From Marinomonas profundi (GTDB lineage Bacteria; Pseudomonadota; Gammaproteobacteria; Pseudomonadales; Marinomonadaceae), in the NCBI RefSeq assembly GCF_020694005.1, contig NZ_CP073013.1, positions 3,584,060 through 3,648,059 on the forward strand: a stretch of 64,000 nt of DNA, read 5' to 3'. A program made the translations under genes and the position numbers. The notes under the pieces were generated by a model. The model saw only the letters and a list, made by a program, of their open reading frames with translations, was not told where the DNA came from and made no database searches. Positions 55,182-64,000 of the stretch are shown here, one piece after another; positions within the stretch are counted from its first letter, which is position 1; the number at the start of each line of letters is the position of its first letter.

Positions 55182-55497
55182 TCCGCTAAAAAACGCACAA
55201 TAATGAGGCATTTTGGTAAAATACCACTATGCTTCTCCCCTCTTTTCGCGTTACCTTACTCCCTATTCAGTTTTTCTTGCACATTTCAACACAAATGAAG
55301 CAAGCCATTCTGAAGCCTAAATTACAGCGTTTATGACACGCTCTCAAAGTAAGTGATTATTTAGCCACACTTTACAAGCATAAAGTCCAGGTTAGACAAG
55401 CATGTCTGCGTTTTTACGCCATTGTGCAAACCCTGATTGGCATAAGTATTGCTGCACAAGAGAGCTCGATCAACACGATTAACTCATTGGATTAAAT
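55182..55497. other. 316-base gap between hisI and the chemoreceptor gene
   Basis: AT-rich sequence with a plausible promoter near 55215-55230 (TTTTGGTAAAATACC). A 35-codon frame from 55229 has no ribosome-binding site and no recognisable similarity. I see no RNA gene. Confidence 0.5.
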
Positions 55498-57165
55498 ATG
55501 TTAAGTCTGTCCGTACGCACCAAAATACTCTCCCTCATTGCCCTATTTTCATTGGCTATTGTTGGCATTAGCGTCAGCTCTGCCTTATCCAGTAAATCGG
55601 TTTCGGCCGAATTACAAAATCTTTCCTCACAAAGTTTACAGTTAATCAAAAATCTAGAAAAAAGCCGCCAGCTTTTATTGCAACAATCCGTTGAGTTTGA
55701 GCGTGGCTTTTTCCAAGTATCGATTGCTAAATCCATTGGCGGTTATGGCACAGAGCAAATTGCTGAATCAGCAACCAAGTTCAAAACCTACACGGGTGAA
55801 CTGCTCGATAGCATAGAGAATGTTAAAAGCATTCTTGCCACCATGCCAGTCAATGAAGGCTTAAATGATTTGCTCGCACAAATCCAAGCACTGGAAGAAC
55901 AGCAAGCTATTTTTCTTGCCGCCAGCACCGAAACCTACAGCTGGTGGGTGAAACTAAACACCATGAAAGCCAACAAATCTCGCCGTGCCGCCGACGACAG
56001 CCTGATTATGGTCAACACTCAAATGGAAGACATTATTACCGCCATCAACCACTATAATAATGCCGTTGCCGACAGCCAGAGTAATAAATTAGATCAAACG
56101 ATTTACGCCAGCGCGGCACTCGCCGCCGTACTGATTGTGGCTGGCGTTGTGATCAGCATCATTATTGTAAACGGCATTTGCAGGCCTTTAATTAAAGCGG
56201 TTCGACGCGCAGAAGACATTGCCGCTGGCGAATTGGTGGAGTCGAATGTTCCCAGCACACGCAACGATGAAATAGGCCTACTCGAAACAGCAATGGACAA
56301 ATTAGTCATACAACTGCGCAGTATTTTGCACGATGTGGCCGAGTCCAGCACCATGTTGACCCATGCCGCCAACGACCTTAATCGCATTACCGATGAGTCG
56401 TCCGAAATGGTAGACCGTCAACAAGAAGAAACACACTTTATCTCTCAGGCAATACAGGAAATTCAAGCCACCGCGGTGCATGTTTCCGAATCCACCACCG
56501 ATGCAAGCCAAGCGGCACACAGTGCTGAAATGGCCGCCAATGAAGGCTCTATCATTGTCGCCAAGACCATCCAAAGTATAGAAGAGTTGGCGGCAGAAAT
56601 TTCCACCTCAGCCACCACCATTAATGAATTGCAAGCCAATACCAAAGAGATCAGCAGCATTCTTAATGTCATTCTAGGCATCGCCGAACAAACCAACTTA
56701 TTGGCATTAAACGCCGCCATTGAAGCCGCCCGTGCCGGTGAACAAGGCCGAGGCTTTGCCGTGGTTGCCGATGAAGTCCGCCATTTGGCACTGAACACTC
56801 AAAACGCCACTCAACAGATAGAAAAAATGATTATACTGCTGCAAAACGGCACCGCATCGGCCGTAACCGCCATGACGTCCAGCCACCAGCGCTCTACCGA
56901 CGCAGTAAATCAAGTCAAACACGAAGAAGAGTCTCTTCGAAATATCAACCAATCTGTGTCTAAGATCCGCGATATGAATGACCGAATCTCCGCCACAGCA
57001 GAAGAGCAAGCGTCCGTAACGGCAGAAGTGAACCGCAATGTTGCCAACATCACAGACATCTCCTCACAAACAACCAAATCCATCCACTCAATCAGTCACT
57101 CAGCCGAAAAACTGGCGTCATTAGCGACACAATTATCCGCTAAAATCAGCTATTTCAAAGTATAG
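55498..57165 (+). CDS. methyl-accepting chemotaxis protein
   Basis: A 555-residue chemoreceptor. Transmembrane segments lie at about 12-31 and 200-221, bracketing a helical periplasmic sensor (four-helix type, coiled [20 protein letters not shown]). HAMP follows at about 222-275, then the long cytoplasmic coiled coil. The hairpin tip near 393-430 has [20 protein letters not shown] and [13 protein letters not shown]. It signals through CheW/CheA to the flagella. The ligand is not predictable. The gene is monocistronic; no che genes are near. Confidence 0.95.
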   Translation: MLSLSVRTKILSLIALFSLAIVGISVSSALSSKSVSAELQNLSSQSLQLIKNLEKSRQLLLQQSVEFERGFFQVSIAKSIGGYGTEQIAESATKFKTYTGELLDSIENVKSILATMPVNEGLNDLLAQIQALEEQQAIFLAASTETYSWWVKLNTMKANKSRRAADDSLIMVNTQMEDIITAINHYNNAVADSQSNKLDQTIYASAALAAVLIVAGVVISIIIVNGICRPLIKAVRRAEDIAAGELVESNVPSTRNDEIGLLETAMDKLVIQLRSILHDVAESSTMLTHAANDLNRITDESSEMVDRQQEETHFISQAIQEIQATAVHVSESTTDASQAAHSAEMAANEGSIIVAKTIQSIEELAAEISTSATTINELQANTKEISSILNVILGIAEQTNLLALNAAIEAARAGEQGRGFAVVADEVRHLALNTQNATQQIEKMIILLQNGTASAVTAMTSSHQRSTDAVNQVKHEEESLRNINQSVSKIRDMNDRISATAEEQASVTAEVNRNVANITDISSQTTKSIHSISHSAEKLASLATQLSAKISYFKV

Positions 57166-57248
57166 ATCTACTGGAAAAGAGAGGATTAGATTACCATGAG
57201 TGGAGCAACCTAGTTGCTCCACTCTGCTTTCATTGCTAGGAGAAAATC

Positions 57249-58034
57249 ATGTGTCGTTGGATGGCCTATCAAGGTGACCCCGTTTACCTTGAGTCATTAC
57301 TTTTTGAGCAAGAACACTCCTTAATTCATCAAAGTCTCAGCGCCCGAAAATCGGAAGTGACCGTCAACGCCGATGGTTTTGGCTTAGGTTGGTACGATGA
57401 ACGTGAAGAGCCCGGTCTTTATCATGAAGTCCTGCCTGCTTGGAGTGACAGCAACTTAAAAAGTCTGGCGAAACATATAAAGAGCGGCTTATTTTTTGCT
57501 CACGTTCGCGCCTCTACAGGTACCGCAACCAACCGTTCGAACTGCCACCCATTCAGTTACAAAAACTGGCTGTTCATGCACAACGGCCAGATTGGCGGCT
57601 ATGAATTTTTGCGCTGGCAGCTGGATCGTTTGATTCCCGAACATCTTTATAACCATCGCCATGGCGCGACAGACTCGGAAGTGATTTTCTTATTGATGAT
57701 TGCGAACGGTTTAGAGAAAAATCCAGAGTCGGCAATTGAAATAACCCTAGCGCAAATTCTCGACATGATGAAACAGAAGAATATAAAAGACCCGTTGCGT
57801 TTCACCGCTGTTTTGTCTAACGGAGAAGACATCATTGCCGTACGCTTCTCCAGTGATAACCATGCGCCCAGCTTATATTGCAAAAAGTTTGAACAGCACA
57901 TTGTGATTGGTTCTGAGCCGCTTGATCATTGTGGAGACAGCTGGACACAAGTGCCTGCTGGCCACATAGCTCATATTAAAAACAACGCCTATCAAATCAA
58001 AGCACTTCCTGAATTACTTAAAATGACCGCCTAA
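57249..58034 (+). CDS. class II glutamine amidotransferase (YafJ/EgtC-like)
   Basis: A 261-residue Ntn-hydrolase. The N-terminal cysteine after Met1 (MCRWMAYQGDP) is the nucleophile; GFGLGWYDEREEPGLYHEV and FAHVRAST and FMHNGQIGG are the glutamine-binding segments. No synthase domain is fused. Relatives release ammonia from a gamma-glutamyl compound, but the physiological acceptor of YafJ-type proteins is unknown, and no ergothioneine genes are nearby. TAGGAG lies before the ATG. Confidence 0.92.
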   Translation: MCRWMAYQGDPVYLESLLFEQEHSLIHQSLSARKSEVTVNADGFGLGWYDEREEPGLYHEVLPAWSDSNLKSLAKHIKSGLFFAHVRASTGTATNRSNCHPFSYKNWLFMHNGQIGGYEFLRWQLDRLIPEHLYNHRHGATDSEVIFLLMIANGLEKNPESAIEITLAQILDMMKQKNIKDPLRFTAVLSNGEDIIAVRFSSDNHAPSLYCKKFEQHIVIGSEPLDHCGDSWTQVPAGHIAHIKNNAYQIKALPELLKMTA

Positions 58035-58167
58035 CGGTCACTTTTAACACTGTCTCAGCTTTTATTTTTCCGAGTAAAATCCGCATTTCACTTGATGTCG
58101 ATCAAGTGCTTTCTTAGAACAGCTGCTAGGCTGATGAAGGGTTTTACACCATCATAAGGAGCTGAAA

Positions 58168-58926
58168 ATGATCAACTATCAACTAAATAATAAAAAGGCC
58201 ATGGTGACAGGCGGCGCATCTGGGATTGGTTTAGCTTGTGCTGAATTAATGGCTTTTTCTGGTGCAGATATTGCTCTTTGGGATTTACACGACGAAGCGT
58301 TGGAAAAAGCCAAGCAATCACTCAGCAAATACGCCGTAAAATGCATCACGATTAAAGTCGATGTCGGTAACCCTGAGGCCGTCAAAGCAGCTATGGATGA
58401 AACCGTTAAACAGCTTGGCGGTTTAGACATTGCCGTTAACAACGCCGGTATTGGCGGGCCCTCTTGCAAATCCGGTGACTACACCACGGCAGATTGGCTT
58501 AACGTGATTAATGTGAACCTCAATGGTGTTTTTTACTGTCAACGCGAAGCCATAGCGGCAATGCGTAAAAATGCTTCTGGCAGTATTGTTAATATGGCGT
58601 CGATTCTTGGTCAGGTAGCATTCGAAGGCTCACCCGCCTATGTCAGTGCAAAGCATGGTGTCGTTGGTATGTCCAAAACCGCTGCGATTGAGCACGCTGA
58701 AGAAGGCATTCGCATTAACTCAGTAGGACCCGGTTTCATTCATACACCTTTGGTGGATGATCATTTAAGCGCTGATGTGCTGGCCATACTCGCCGAAAAA
58801 CACGCCATGAAACGACTCGGCAAACCAGAAGAAGTCGCTCATCTTGTTGCTTGGTTAGCCAGCGATGCAGCGTCTTTCGTGACGGCGTCTTATTACCCGG
58901 TCGACGGGGGTTATCTCGCTTATTAG
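58168..58926 (+). CDS. short-chain dehydrogenase/reductase
   Basis: A classical SDR of 252 residues. The cofactor motif is TGGASGIG (about 14-21), followed by NNAG (near 91), and catalytic S-Y-K appears as VNMASILG and YVSAKHG. The acidic residue after the second strand (WDLHD) favours NAD. AAGGAG precedes the ATG by eight bases. It is monocistronic. The substrate is unknown. A weak inverted repeat, CACGGCT (58951) and AGCCGTG (58982), follows and may be a terminator. Confidence 0.93.
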   Translation: MINYQLNNKKAMVTGGASGIGLACAELMAFSGADIALWDLHDEALEKAKQSLSKYAVKCITIKVDVGNPEAVKAAMDETVKQLGGLDIAVNNAGIGGPSCKSGDYTTADWLNVINVNLNGVFYCQREAIAAMRKNASGSIVNMASILGQVAFEGSPAYVSAKHGVVGMSKTAAIEHAEEGIRINSVGPGFIHTPLVDDHLSADVLAILAEKHAMKRLGKPEEVAHLVAWLASDAASFVTASYYPVDGGYLAY

Positions 58927-59035
58927 TTAAACATCATTCGGTTTATGCCTCACGGCTGGCGGTGCATTTCACTCGTTAGCGAGCCGTGGGGCCGTTTGGA
59001 TCAAGCAATCAATCGTATGCTCATTGAAGTGATCT

Positions 59036-61357
59036 TTAGGCCCTAGAAGACAGTTTAATAAGTTGTGTGTGCTTGGGATTAAAGCGTTTTAGACCCACTT
59101 CGCCAAAATCCACAAAAATCATTTGTTTGGCGTCTCGCTCTTGCCGTACGACGACACCCTGACCAAACTGATCATGGCGAACTTTGTCGCCGGGTTGTAA
59201 GAGGCTTTTGCCTTCCACTCGATGACGAAAGGTCAAAGACGGGGAAGGATCGACCGCGTTCAAATAACGCTGAAACACCAACGCTTTTTCGGTATCAATT
59301 GGCGTGCCTACATTGTTCTCATACCAGGCTTCGCAAATCCGGCTCACCGCATAGGGCTGAGCTTCAAACACAAAGCGCGACAAAGACAAGCTTTTCAATG
59401 CCGCTCGGGGAATATCCCCCTGCTTCATACGCTTATGTTCGTCGGCACTGGGTGTTTCTAACAGCACGAGTTTTTGTTTCGCGCGGGTAATCGCCACATA
59501 AAATAAACGCCGCTCAGACGCCAAATCGCTGGCGGCTTGCTTATCAATGGCGCTCAAATCCTCGTCATAATAAGGAAAGCGCCCTTCTTGTAAACCAGAC
59601 AATAGCACCTGATCGAATTCCAAACCTTTCGACTTATGGATCGTCATCAGATGCACGCCGTGAACATCGTCCGTTTGCTTTTCATTCAAGCTCGCGAGTT
59701 GTTCTAGAATCGACTTTGCATCACCACCAACGCCACGCACATAAGCCATAAAGGCATCGCAAGTAGCGATTTTCTCTTGGGTCTGAATGTCTTTGCTGCT
59801 GGTACTTTCAAAGTAGCGATAAATGCCCAACTTCTCTAAAGTATGCGCCAAGCCTTGCGCCGGATCGGTGCGATACTGTTTATGACAAGAATCGGCTAAA
59901 CTGCGCAACCAGTCAGCACGCTCATAGAGTTTTTTGGCGCGCCAACCGTCGGAGGCATCGGCCACAGATTCGATAATTTGCGGCAACAAATGCGGCGCTT
60001 GTTTGGCTTGTTGAATCAAGGTTTTGCGCTGCGCCATAGAAGCGCCAAGGCTCGGAACCGTCAGCAAGTATTCAATATCGTCAGCATGAAAAAAGCTATT
60101 TGGCGTTTCCAAACCACCCGCAATCACTGCAAGATACGCCATCAACATGCGAATCTGGCGATTTTCCAACAGTGGCGAATCGCCATGCAATTGATACGGC
60201 ACACCTTTGTGCATCAAGGCCAATTGCACCGGCACCATATCACTGTACAAACGCACCAACACGGCTGTATCGCTTAACGCTCGCCCTTCATCGACCCAGG
60301 CTTTCAGCTCGCCTAACAAAGCCTTGCCGGTCTTCGGCGCGCGCGCAAAAGACACTCGTGTACGCTCGCCAGCGCCAATCACCAAGGCATCAGGGTCATT
60401 TTCACTGATCACGCTCGACGCCATTAATCCCACCGCATGACCAAAGCGAAAACTGGTGCTTAATGGATAAGTCGCCACATTGGCAAATTCTTGGTCAAAC
60501 TGGCTCGCCATAATATCTGGACTGGCGCCGCGCCATTCGTAAATACATTGCTGCACATCGCCCACTATCATCCACTGACAAGGCGCTGGATACAGCAATT
60601 TTAGCAACTCATATTGGCACGGGTTGATGTCTTGAAATTCGTCAATTAACAGATAGCGGAAATCAGGCACCAAGCCACGTATTCTCTCGCGTTCAGGTTC
60701 GTCTAATTGACTGATTAATTGATAAGGGTCGCTGAGCAAATCCGCGAAAAAACGCACATTATTACGCTTACGTAATTTCTCTAATTCGTCATACAGGGCG
60801 GGGAAAAATTTGCGCTCGTTAGACCAACCCAAAGCTTCAAAAACAATCTGCGCTGATTGGTCAGATGCTTTGACCTGATCGACAAATAACAACACGTCTT
60901 CCAACCAATCTTTCTCGTCCAATAGGGCGATTTTCTCGCCACTTCGAACCAGACGCTGCAAGGCCTCACGCAACATCTTCACCAAGCTAAAATCATCGGT
61001 GACCAGCTTAGACGCAGACAACCAACCTTGCTGCTCTAAACGTCGACAAAACTTCATACCGAACGCATGGAAAGTCATCACACTAGGGGAACGAAAATGC
61101 CCAGCCGTCATCAGTCGCTTGCTCAAACGCTCGGAGAACTCTTCCTGGGCGCTTTTATTGAACATAAACACGCCAATCTGAGATGGATCCACACCCTGAG
61201 CCAATAAATGCTCAATACGAGAAATTAAGGTGGTGGTTTTACCCGCCCCCGCCACCGCGATGACTTTCGCGGGCGTCGTAAGGTCATGATGCACAACACG
61301 CGTTTGCTCATCGGTTAACGAGGTGATTACCTCAGTATTGGGCTGTACTTGTATCAA
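59036..61357 (-). CDS. UvrD/Rep-family superfamily 1 DNA helicase
   Basis: A 773-residue 3'-5' DNA helicase. Walker A is AVAGAGKTTT (about 33-42), motif II is LLIDEFQDINPCQY, motif IV region is STSFRFGHAVG, and motif VI is FYVAITRAKQKLVL. The C-terminal 60 residues (GDKVRHDQFGQGVVVRQERD) form the Tudor-like tail found in PcrA/UvrD. The family unwinds DNA in repair or replication restart. It is neither standard UvrD nor Rep in length (about 720 and 670), so it is a separate paralog. It lies 25 bases downstream of the deacylase-like gene, in the same direction. Confidence 0.93.
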   Translation of the reverse strand: MIQVQPNTEVITSLTDEQTRVVHHDLTTPAKVIAVAGAGKTTTLISRIEHLLAQGVDPSQIGVFMFNKSAQEEFSERLSKRLMTAGHFRSPSVMTFHAFGMKFCRRLEQQGWLSASKLVTDDFSLVKMLREALQRLVRSGEKIALLDEKDWLEDVLLFVDQVKASDQSAQIVFEALGWSNERKFFPALYDELEKLRKRNNVRFFADLLSDPYQLISQLDEPERERIRGLVPDFRYLLIDEFQDINPCQYELLKLLYPAPCQWMIVGDVQQCIYEWRGASPDIMASQFDQEFANVATYPLSTSFRFGHAVGLMASSVISENDPDALVIGAGERTRVSFARAPKTGKALLGELKAWVDEGRALSDTAVLVRLYSDMVPVQLALMHKGVPYQLHGDSPLLENRQIRMLMAYLAVIAGGLETPNSFFHADDIEYLLTVPSLGASMAQRKTLIQQAKQAPHLLPQIIESVADASDGWRAKKLYERADWLRSLADSCHKQYRTDPAQGLAHTLEKLGIYRYFESTSSKDIQTQEKIATCDAFMAYVRGVGGDAKSILEQLASLNEKQTDDVHGVHLMTIHKSKGLEFDQVLLSGLQEGRFPYYDEDLSAIDKQAASDLASERRLFYVAITRAKQKLVLLETPSADEHKRMKQGDIPRAALKSLSLSRFVFEAQPYAVSRICEAWYENNVGTPIDTEKALVFQRYLNAVDPSPSLTFRHRVEGKSLLQPGDKVRHDQFGQGVVVRQERDAKQMIFVDFGEVGLKRFNPKHTQLIKLSSRA

Positions 61358-61382
61358 AATAATCTTGCCTAGTATTTAATTG

Positions 61383-62525
61383 CTAATCTTCAAACAGCTT
61401 GCCGATTTCACGAAACGCGAGATGTTCTTTACCCGCGATCTTAGCGATGGATTCGCCACACACTACCAAACGTCGCTGCACTCGGGCGAAAAACACGCCA
61501 TTGGTACGTGCAATAAGAGGATAACTAGAAGTTTCCACATCATCGTCCATCAAGTTCACTACTTCACCAATCACCTCGCCCGCTTCCACGGCTTCGCCAA
61601 TGGCTTTGTGATAACAGACAATGCCAGCGCACGGCGCTTTGACTAGATCCATCGCATCCAGCGGATAATATTCAACTTCACTGCCATCAATAACGGGCGC
61701 TTTGCCCGTTATCACTTCTCGCAGCACCAGATAGTCGAATAAGGCTTGCGCATCGTGCTCGGCAAACGCATTGGAAATATCATTTTCGCCGCGTAATTCT
61801 ACCGTTAAAGAGCGGCTTCCCCAAGGAATCAAATGGGCGTAATGAGCTTTTAAATCACGCCATACGCTAACGTTGGTTTCATCAAACGAAGCCGCGCCCG
61901 TTTCCAATTCAGACAAAGCGACTTTCGCCCCTAACAGCGCCAATAATGGCTTAAAATGCTCTTCAAATTCTTGCGCCACATAGGCGTGCATACAGGCCTC
62001 ACCAGAACAATGCAGGTCAATCACTTCATCCGCATCCATCGACAAAGCCAACAGGGTTTTCTTCATGCCTTGCAGCTCTGTGGTTTCAGGTAATAGACAC
62101 AATTCTTCATGAATCGCTTGGCGAACCAGATCGATATTACGTTCAATATCTCCCGTCACATCGCCCTTGATGCGCTTTTCTACTTTCGCGCCCAACTGTG
62201 GCCAGTTACGGTTAAAATTGCCGCCGCCGTCAGAAAACGCAAAACGCCCAGGAATATAACCATGAAAATTTTGTGCTAGACCAATCGGGTTCGCCACGGG
62301 AACAATGACAATCTCACCTTGAATTAGTCCAGCGTCGTCGGCTTTTTTCAATTTTCTCAGCAAGGTGTTAAGCACCAAAAATCCCGGCCATTCATCAGCG
62401 TGCAAGCCGGCCTGAAAATACACTTTTGGACGTGCGCCCGCTTCGCCAAAATGATGGGCTTTTAAAATACGCTGGGTGCCCGGTGTCGCGCTCGGCAGTA
62501 CATGAGAGTAAATTTGATAAGACAT
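61383..62525 (-). CDS. succinylglutamate desuccinylase/aspartoacylase-family zinc deacylase
   Basis: A 380-residue M14-type metallo-deacylase. Zinc ligands are H42 and E45 (AGLHADEWPG) and the histidine in VIDLHCSGEA. The arginine/asparagine substrate site is NFNRNWP. The final 75 residues form a small beta-barrel-like domain (DLVKAPCAGIVCYHKAIGEA). I start at ATG 62525, five bases after GAGG. Relatives deacylate N-acyl amino acids, but the substrate here is unknown. It is upstream of the UvrD-like helicase and divergent from the YnjB-like gene. Confidence 0.88.
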   Translation of the reverse strand: MSYQIYSHVLPSATPGTQRILKAHHFGEAGARPKVYFQAGLHADEWPGFLVLNTLLRKLKKADDAGLIQGEIVIVPVANPIGLAQNFHGYIPGRFAFSDGGGNFNRNWPQLGAKVEKRIKGDVTGDIERNIDLVRQAIHEELCLLPETTELQGMKKTLLALSMDADEVIDLHCSGEACMHAYVAQEFEEHFKPLLALLGAKVALSELETGAASFDETNVSVWRDLKAHYAHLIPWGSRSLTVELRGENDISNAFAEHDAQALFDYLVLREVITGKAPVIDGSEVEYYPLDAMDLVKAPCAGIVCYHKAIGEAVEAGEVIGEVVNLMDDDVETSSYPLIARTNGVFFARVQRRLVVCGESIAKIAGKEHLAFREIGKLFED

Positions 62526-62683
62526 AACACCTCGCATAATCCAATAAACAGCCGTAAAAACACTCGCCCAATTTTTGCCAGCTCATGGTACGCTAAAACG
62601 CATTTTTAATAAAAACCAATTCCTTAAATAAAAGACTGTAAGAAATTTCTAATAATGTACGTCTAAAAATAACCCCACCCTAG

Positions 62684-62750
62684 CCCTCCCCTTGAAAAGA
62701 CAATAAGGGGAGGGAAAATTGCACTAAGCTCTTCCCCCGATAAGGGGAAG
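62684..62750. repeat. two consecutive CCCC/GGGG palindromes
   Basis: CCCTCCCCTT (62684-62693) and AAGGGGAGGG (62705-62714) are perfect arms, followed by CTTCCCC (62731-62737) and GGGGAAG (62744-62750). The type is that of dispersed palindromic elements. They lie 20-85 bases before the YnjB-like gene and could be folded in its leader. Confidence 0.5.
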
Positions 62751-62768
62751 ACTAACAGGAGAAAAGGA

Positions 62769-63980
62769 ATGAAAAAATCGTTAATCGCGGCGTCTATTGC
62801 TGCCACGTTCGCGCTGACTAGCTTAACCACGCTGGCCCATGAACATCAAAGCTGGCAAGACACCTTGAATCAGGCCAAGGGTCAAACCGTGTATTTCAAC
62901 GCTTGGGGTGGTGCCGACAACATTAACGATTACATTCAATGGGCAGCAGACCGCATCAAAGAAGACTACGATGTGACCCTAAAACAGGTGAAACTGACCG
63001 ACACGTCCGACGCAGTAAACCGTGTCTTGGCCGAAAAAGCCGCTGGCAAAAACACCAATGGTTCAATCGACCTTATCTGGTTGAATGGCGAAAACTTCCG
63101 CGCCATGAAAGACAATAACCTTTTATTTGGTCCATTTAGCCAGTCGCTACCAAACTACATGACTTACGTGGACGAGAATGCTCGCCAAAGCTTAACCCAA
63201 GACTTCGGCACGCCTGTCGATGGTATGGAATCCCCTTGGGGTATGGCGCAAGTCATCTTTATGCATGACACCGCCACCTTGAGCAGCCCCCCTAAATCCA
63301 TCGCCGAATTACTCACTTACGCCAAAGCACACCCAGGACGAATCACTTACCCTGAGCCACCGCAGTTCCTTGGTTCAACCTTTTTGAAACAAGCCTTATA
63401 CGAATTAACCCCTCATCGTAAAGCCCTGTCACAACCCGCAGACAGTGTGGATTTCGACAAGGTCACCGCGCCTTTGTGGGCTTACTTAGATCAACTGCAC
63501 CCAGTCACGTGGCGCAGTGGTCAGACGTTTCCCTCCAGTTCAGAAGAAATGATGCGCTTGCTCGATGACCAAGAAATCGATGTCGCCTTGAGCTTCGATA
63601 TTTCCGCCGCTTCTGTACAAATCGACAAAGGTAACTTGCCAGACACAGTACGCTCTTACGTCTTCACACACGGCACCATTGGCAATACGCATTTTTTAGC
63701 TATTCCCTATAACAGCGGCGCGACAGCGGGTGCGCAAGTCGTCGCGAACTTTATGTTGTCACCCGAGGCGCAAATCAAAAAACAAACGCCAACCATTTGG
63801 GGCGATTTAAGCGTTTTATCCTACGCAAAATTACCCGCCGCTGAGCAAGCTAAATTCGACGCCTTGCCACGCGGCATCGCCACCTTGAGTATTGAAGAGC
63901 TGGGTCAAACCTTACCAGAACCACACAGTAGCTGGGTGGGAGCGTTAGAGTCTGAGTGGCGTAAGCGTTACGCACAATAA
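62769..63980 (+). CDS. YnjB-like ABC transporter substrate-binding protein
   Basis: A 403-residue periplasmic binding protein with a signal peptide ending near residue 23 (TTLA). The mature part begins with SWQDTLNQAKGQTVYFNAWG and has DLIWLNGENFRAMKDNNLLF and GSTFLKQALYEL, the pattern of the YnjB family (putative thiamine, phosphonate or polyamine-like uptake; unsettled). AGGAGAAAAGGA precedes the ATG. The ynjC- and ynjD-type permease and ATPase genes would be expected just beyond the right edge. The ligand is unknown. Confidence 0.88.
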   Translation: MKKSLIAASIAATFALTSLTTLAHEHQSWQDTLNQAKGQTVYFNAWGGADNINDYIQWAADRIKEDYDVTLKQVKLTDTSDAVNRVLAEKAAGKNTNGSIDLIWLNGENFRAMKDNNLLFGPFSQSLPNYMTYVDENARQSLTQDFGTPVDGMESPWGMAQVIFMHDTATLSSPPKSIAELLTYAKAHPGRITYPEPPQFLGSTFLKQALYELTPHRKALSQPADSVDFDKVTAPLWAYLDQLHPVTWRSGQTFPSSSEEMMRLLDDQEIDVALSFDISAASVQIDKGNLPDTVRSYVFTHGTIGNTHFLAIPYNSGATAGAQVVANFMLSPEAQIKKQTPTIWGDLSVLSYAKLPAAEQAKFDALPRGIATLSIEELGQTLPEPHSSWVGALESEWRKRYAQ

Positions 63981-64000
63981 TTAGCTAAATAAGAAGCAAG

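Noticed and set aside
55229..55336. 35-codon frame between hisI and the chemoreceptor gene
   Set aside because: No ribosome-binding site and no similarity to anything I know.

Overview
The window looks like a chromosomal segment of a marine gammaproteobacterium of the Oceanospirillales type. Gene content and gene order resemble Marinomonas, but that genus name is inference from style and was not tested by a search. Nearly all genes are complete and housekeeping or catabolic. I see no phage, insertion sequence, CRISPR array, tRNA or rRNA gene. The one structural RNA gene is the SRP 4.5S RNA on the minus strand at 53562-53674.

Layout. 1-0.65 kb: 5' part of glnS, running off the left edge. 1-6.2 kb: a LysR regulator divergent from a PrpF-type isomerase and a tripartite tricarboxylate transporter (TctC-like binding protein, TctA-TctB fusion). 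6.5-13.4 kb: an AGCS amino-acid symporter, a DsrE-like protein, a Fur-controlled siderophore receptor, a lactate permease and an EAL phosphodiesterase. 13.5-19.6 kb: gdhA, a VC0807-like/rsuA/SDR operon, and a sodA-ZIP transporter operon with a Fur-like site. 19.8-26.8 kb: a Cache-GGDEF cyclase, an M23 peptidase/bactofilin pair, a short Rho-like ATPase next to a zinc-knuckle FAD monooxygenase, and a DEAD-box helicase. 27-27.6 kb: a DUF4160/DUF2442 pair.

27.7-44.2 kb is a sugar block. The xylose regulon has xylA on the plus strand and xylF-xylG-xylH-xylB-xylR-fucU on the minus strand. Divergent from xylF is a second sugar operon (TIM-barrel isomerase, Gfo/Idh/MocA dehydrogenase, ABC ATPase, permease, binding protein, LacI regulator). 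A perfect LacI-type operator palindrome precedes its first gene; its sugar is unknown. 44.3-49.7 kb: an unrecognised membrane protein, an AraC regulator and two tandem aldehyde dehydrogenases.

49.8-64 kb: XRE-cupin/AzlC/AzlD, a LuxR helix-turn-helix remnant, an Lrp regulator divergent from a CtlX-like amidinohydrolase with a coupled 31-codon upstream ORF, the SRP RNA, a double PTPS-like protein with hisI, a chemoreceptor, a class II glutamine amidotransferase, an SDR, a UvrD-family helicase, an AstE-like deacylase and a YnjB-like binding protein at the right edge. The most unusual items are the Rho-like protein without an RNA-binding domain beside the zinc-knuckle monooxygenase, the ctlX upstream ORF, the unassigned sugar operon, and a palindrome (CTATCARACTGATAG) found at two distant intergenic sites, one beside the LuxR remnant.
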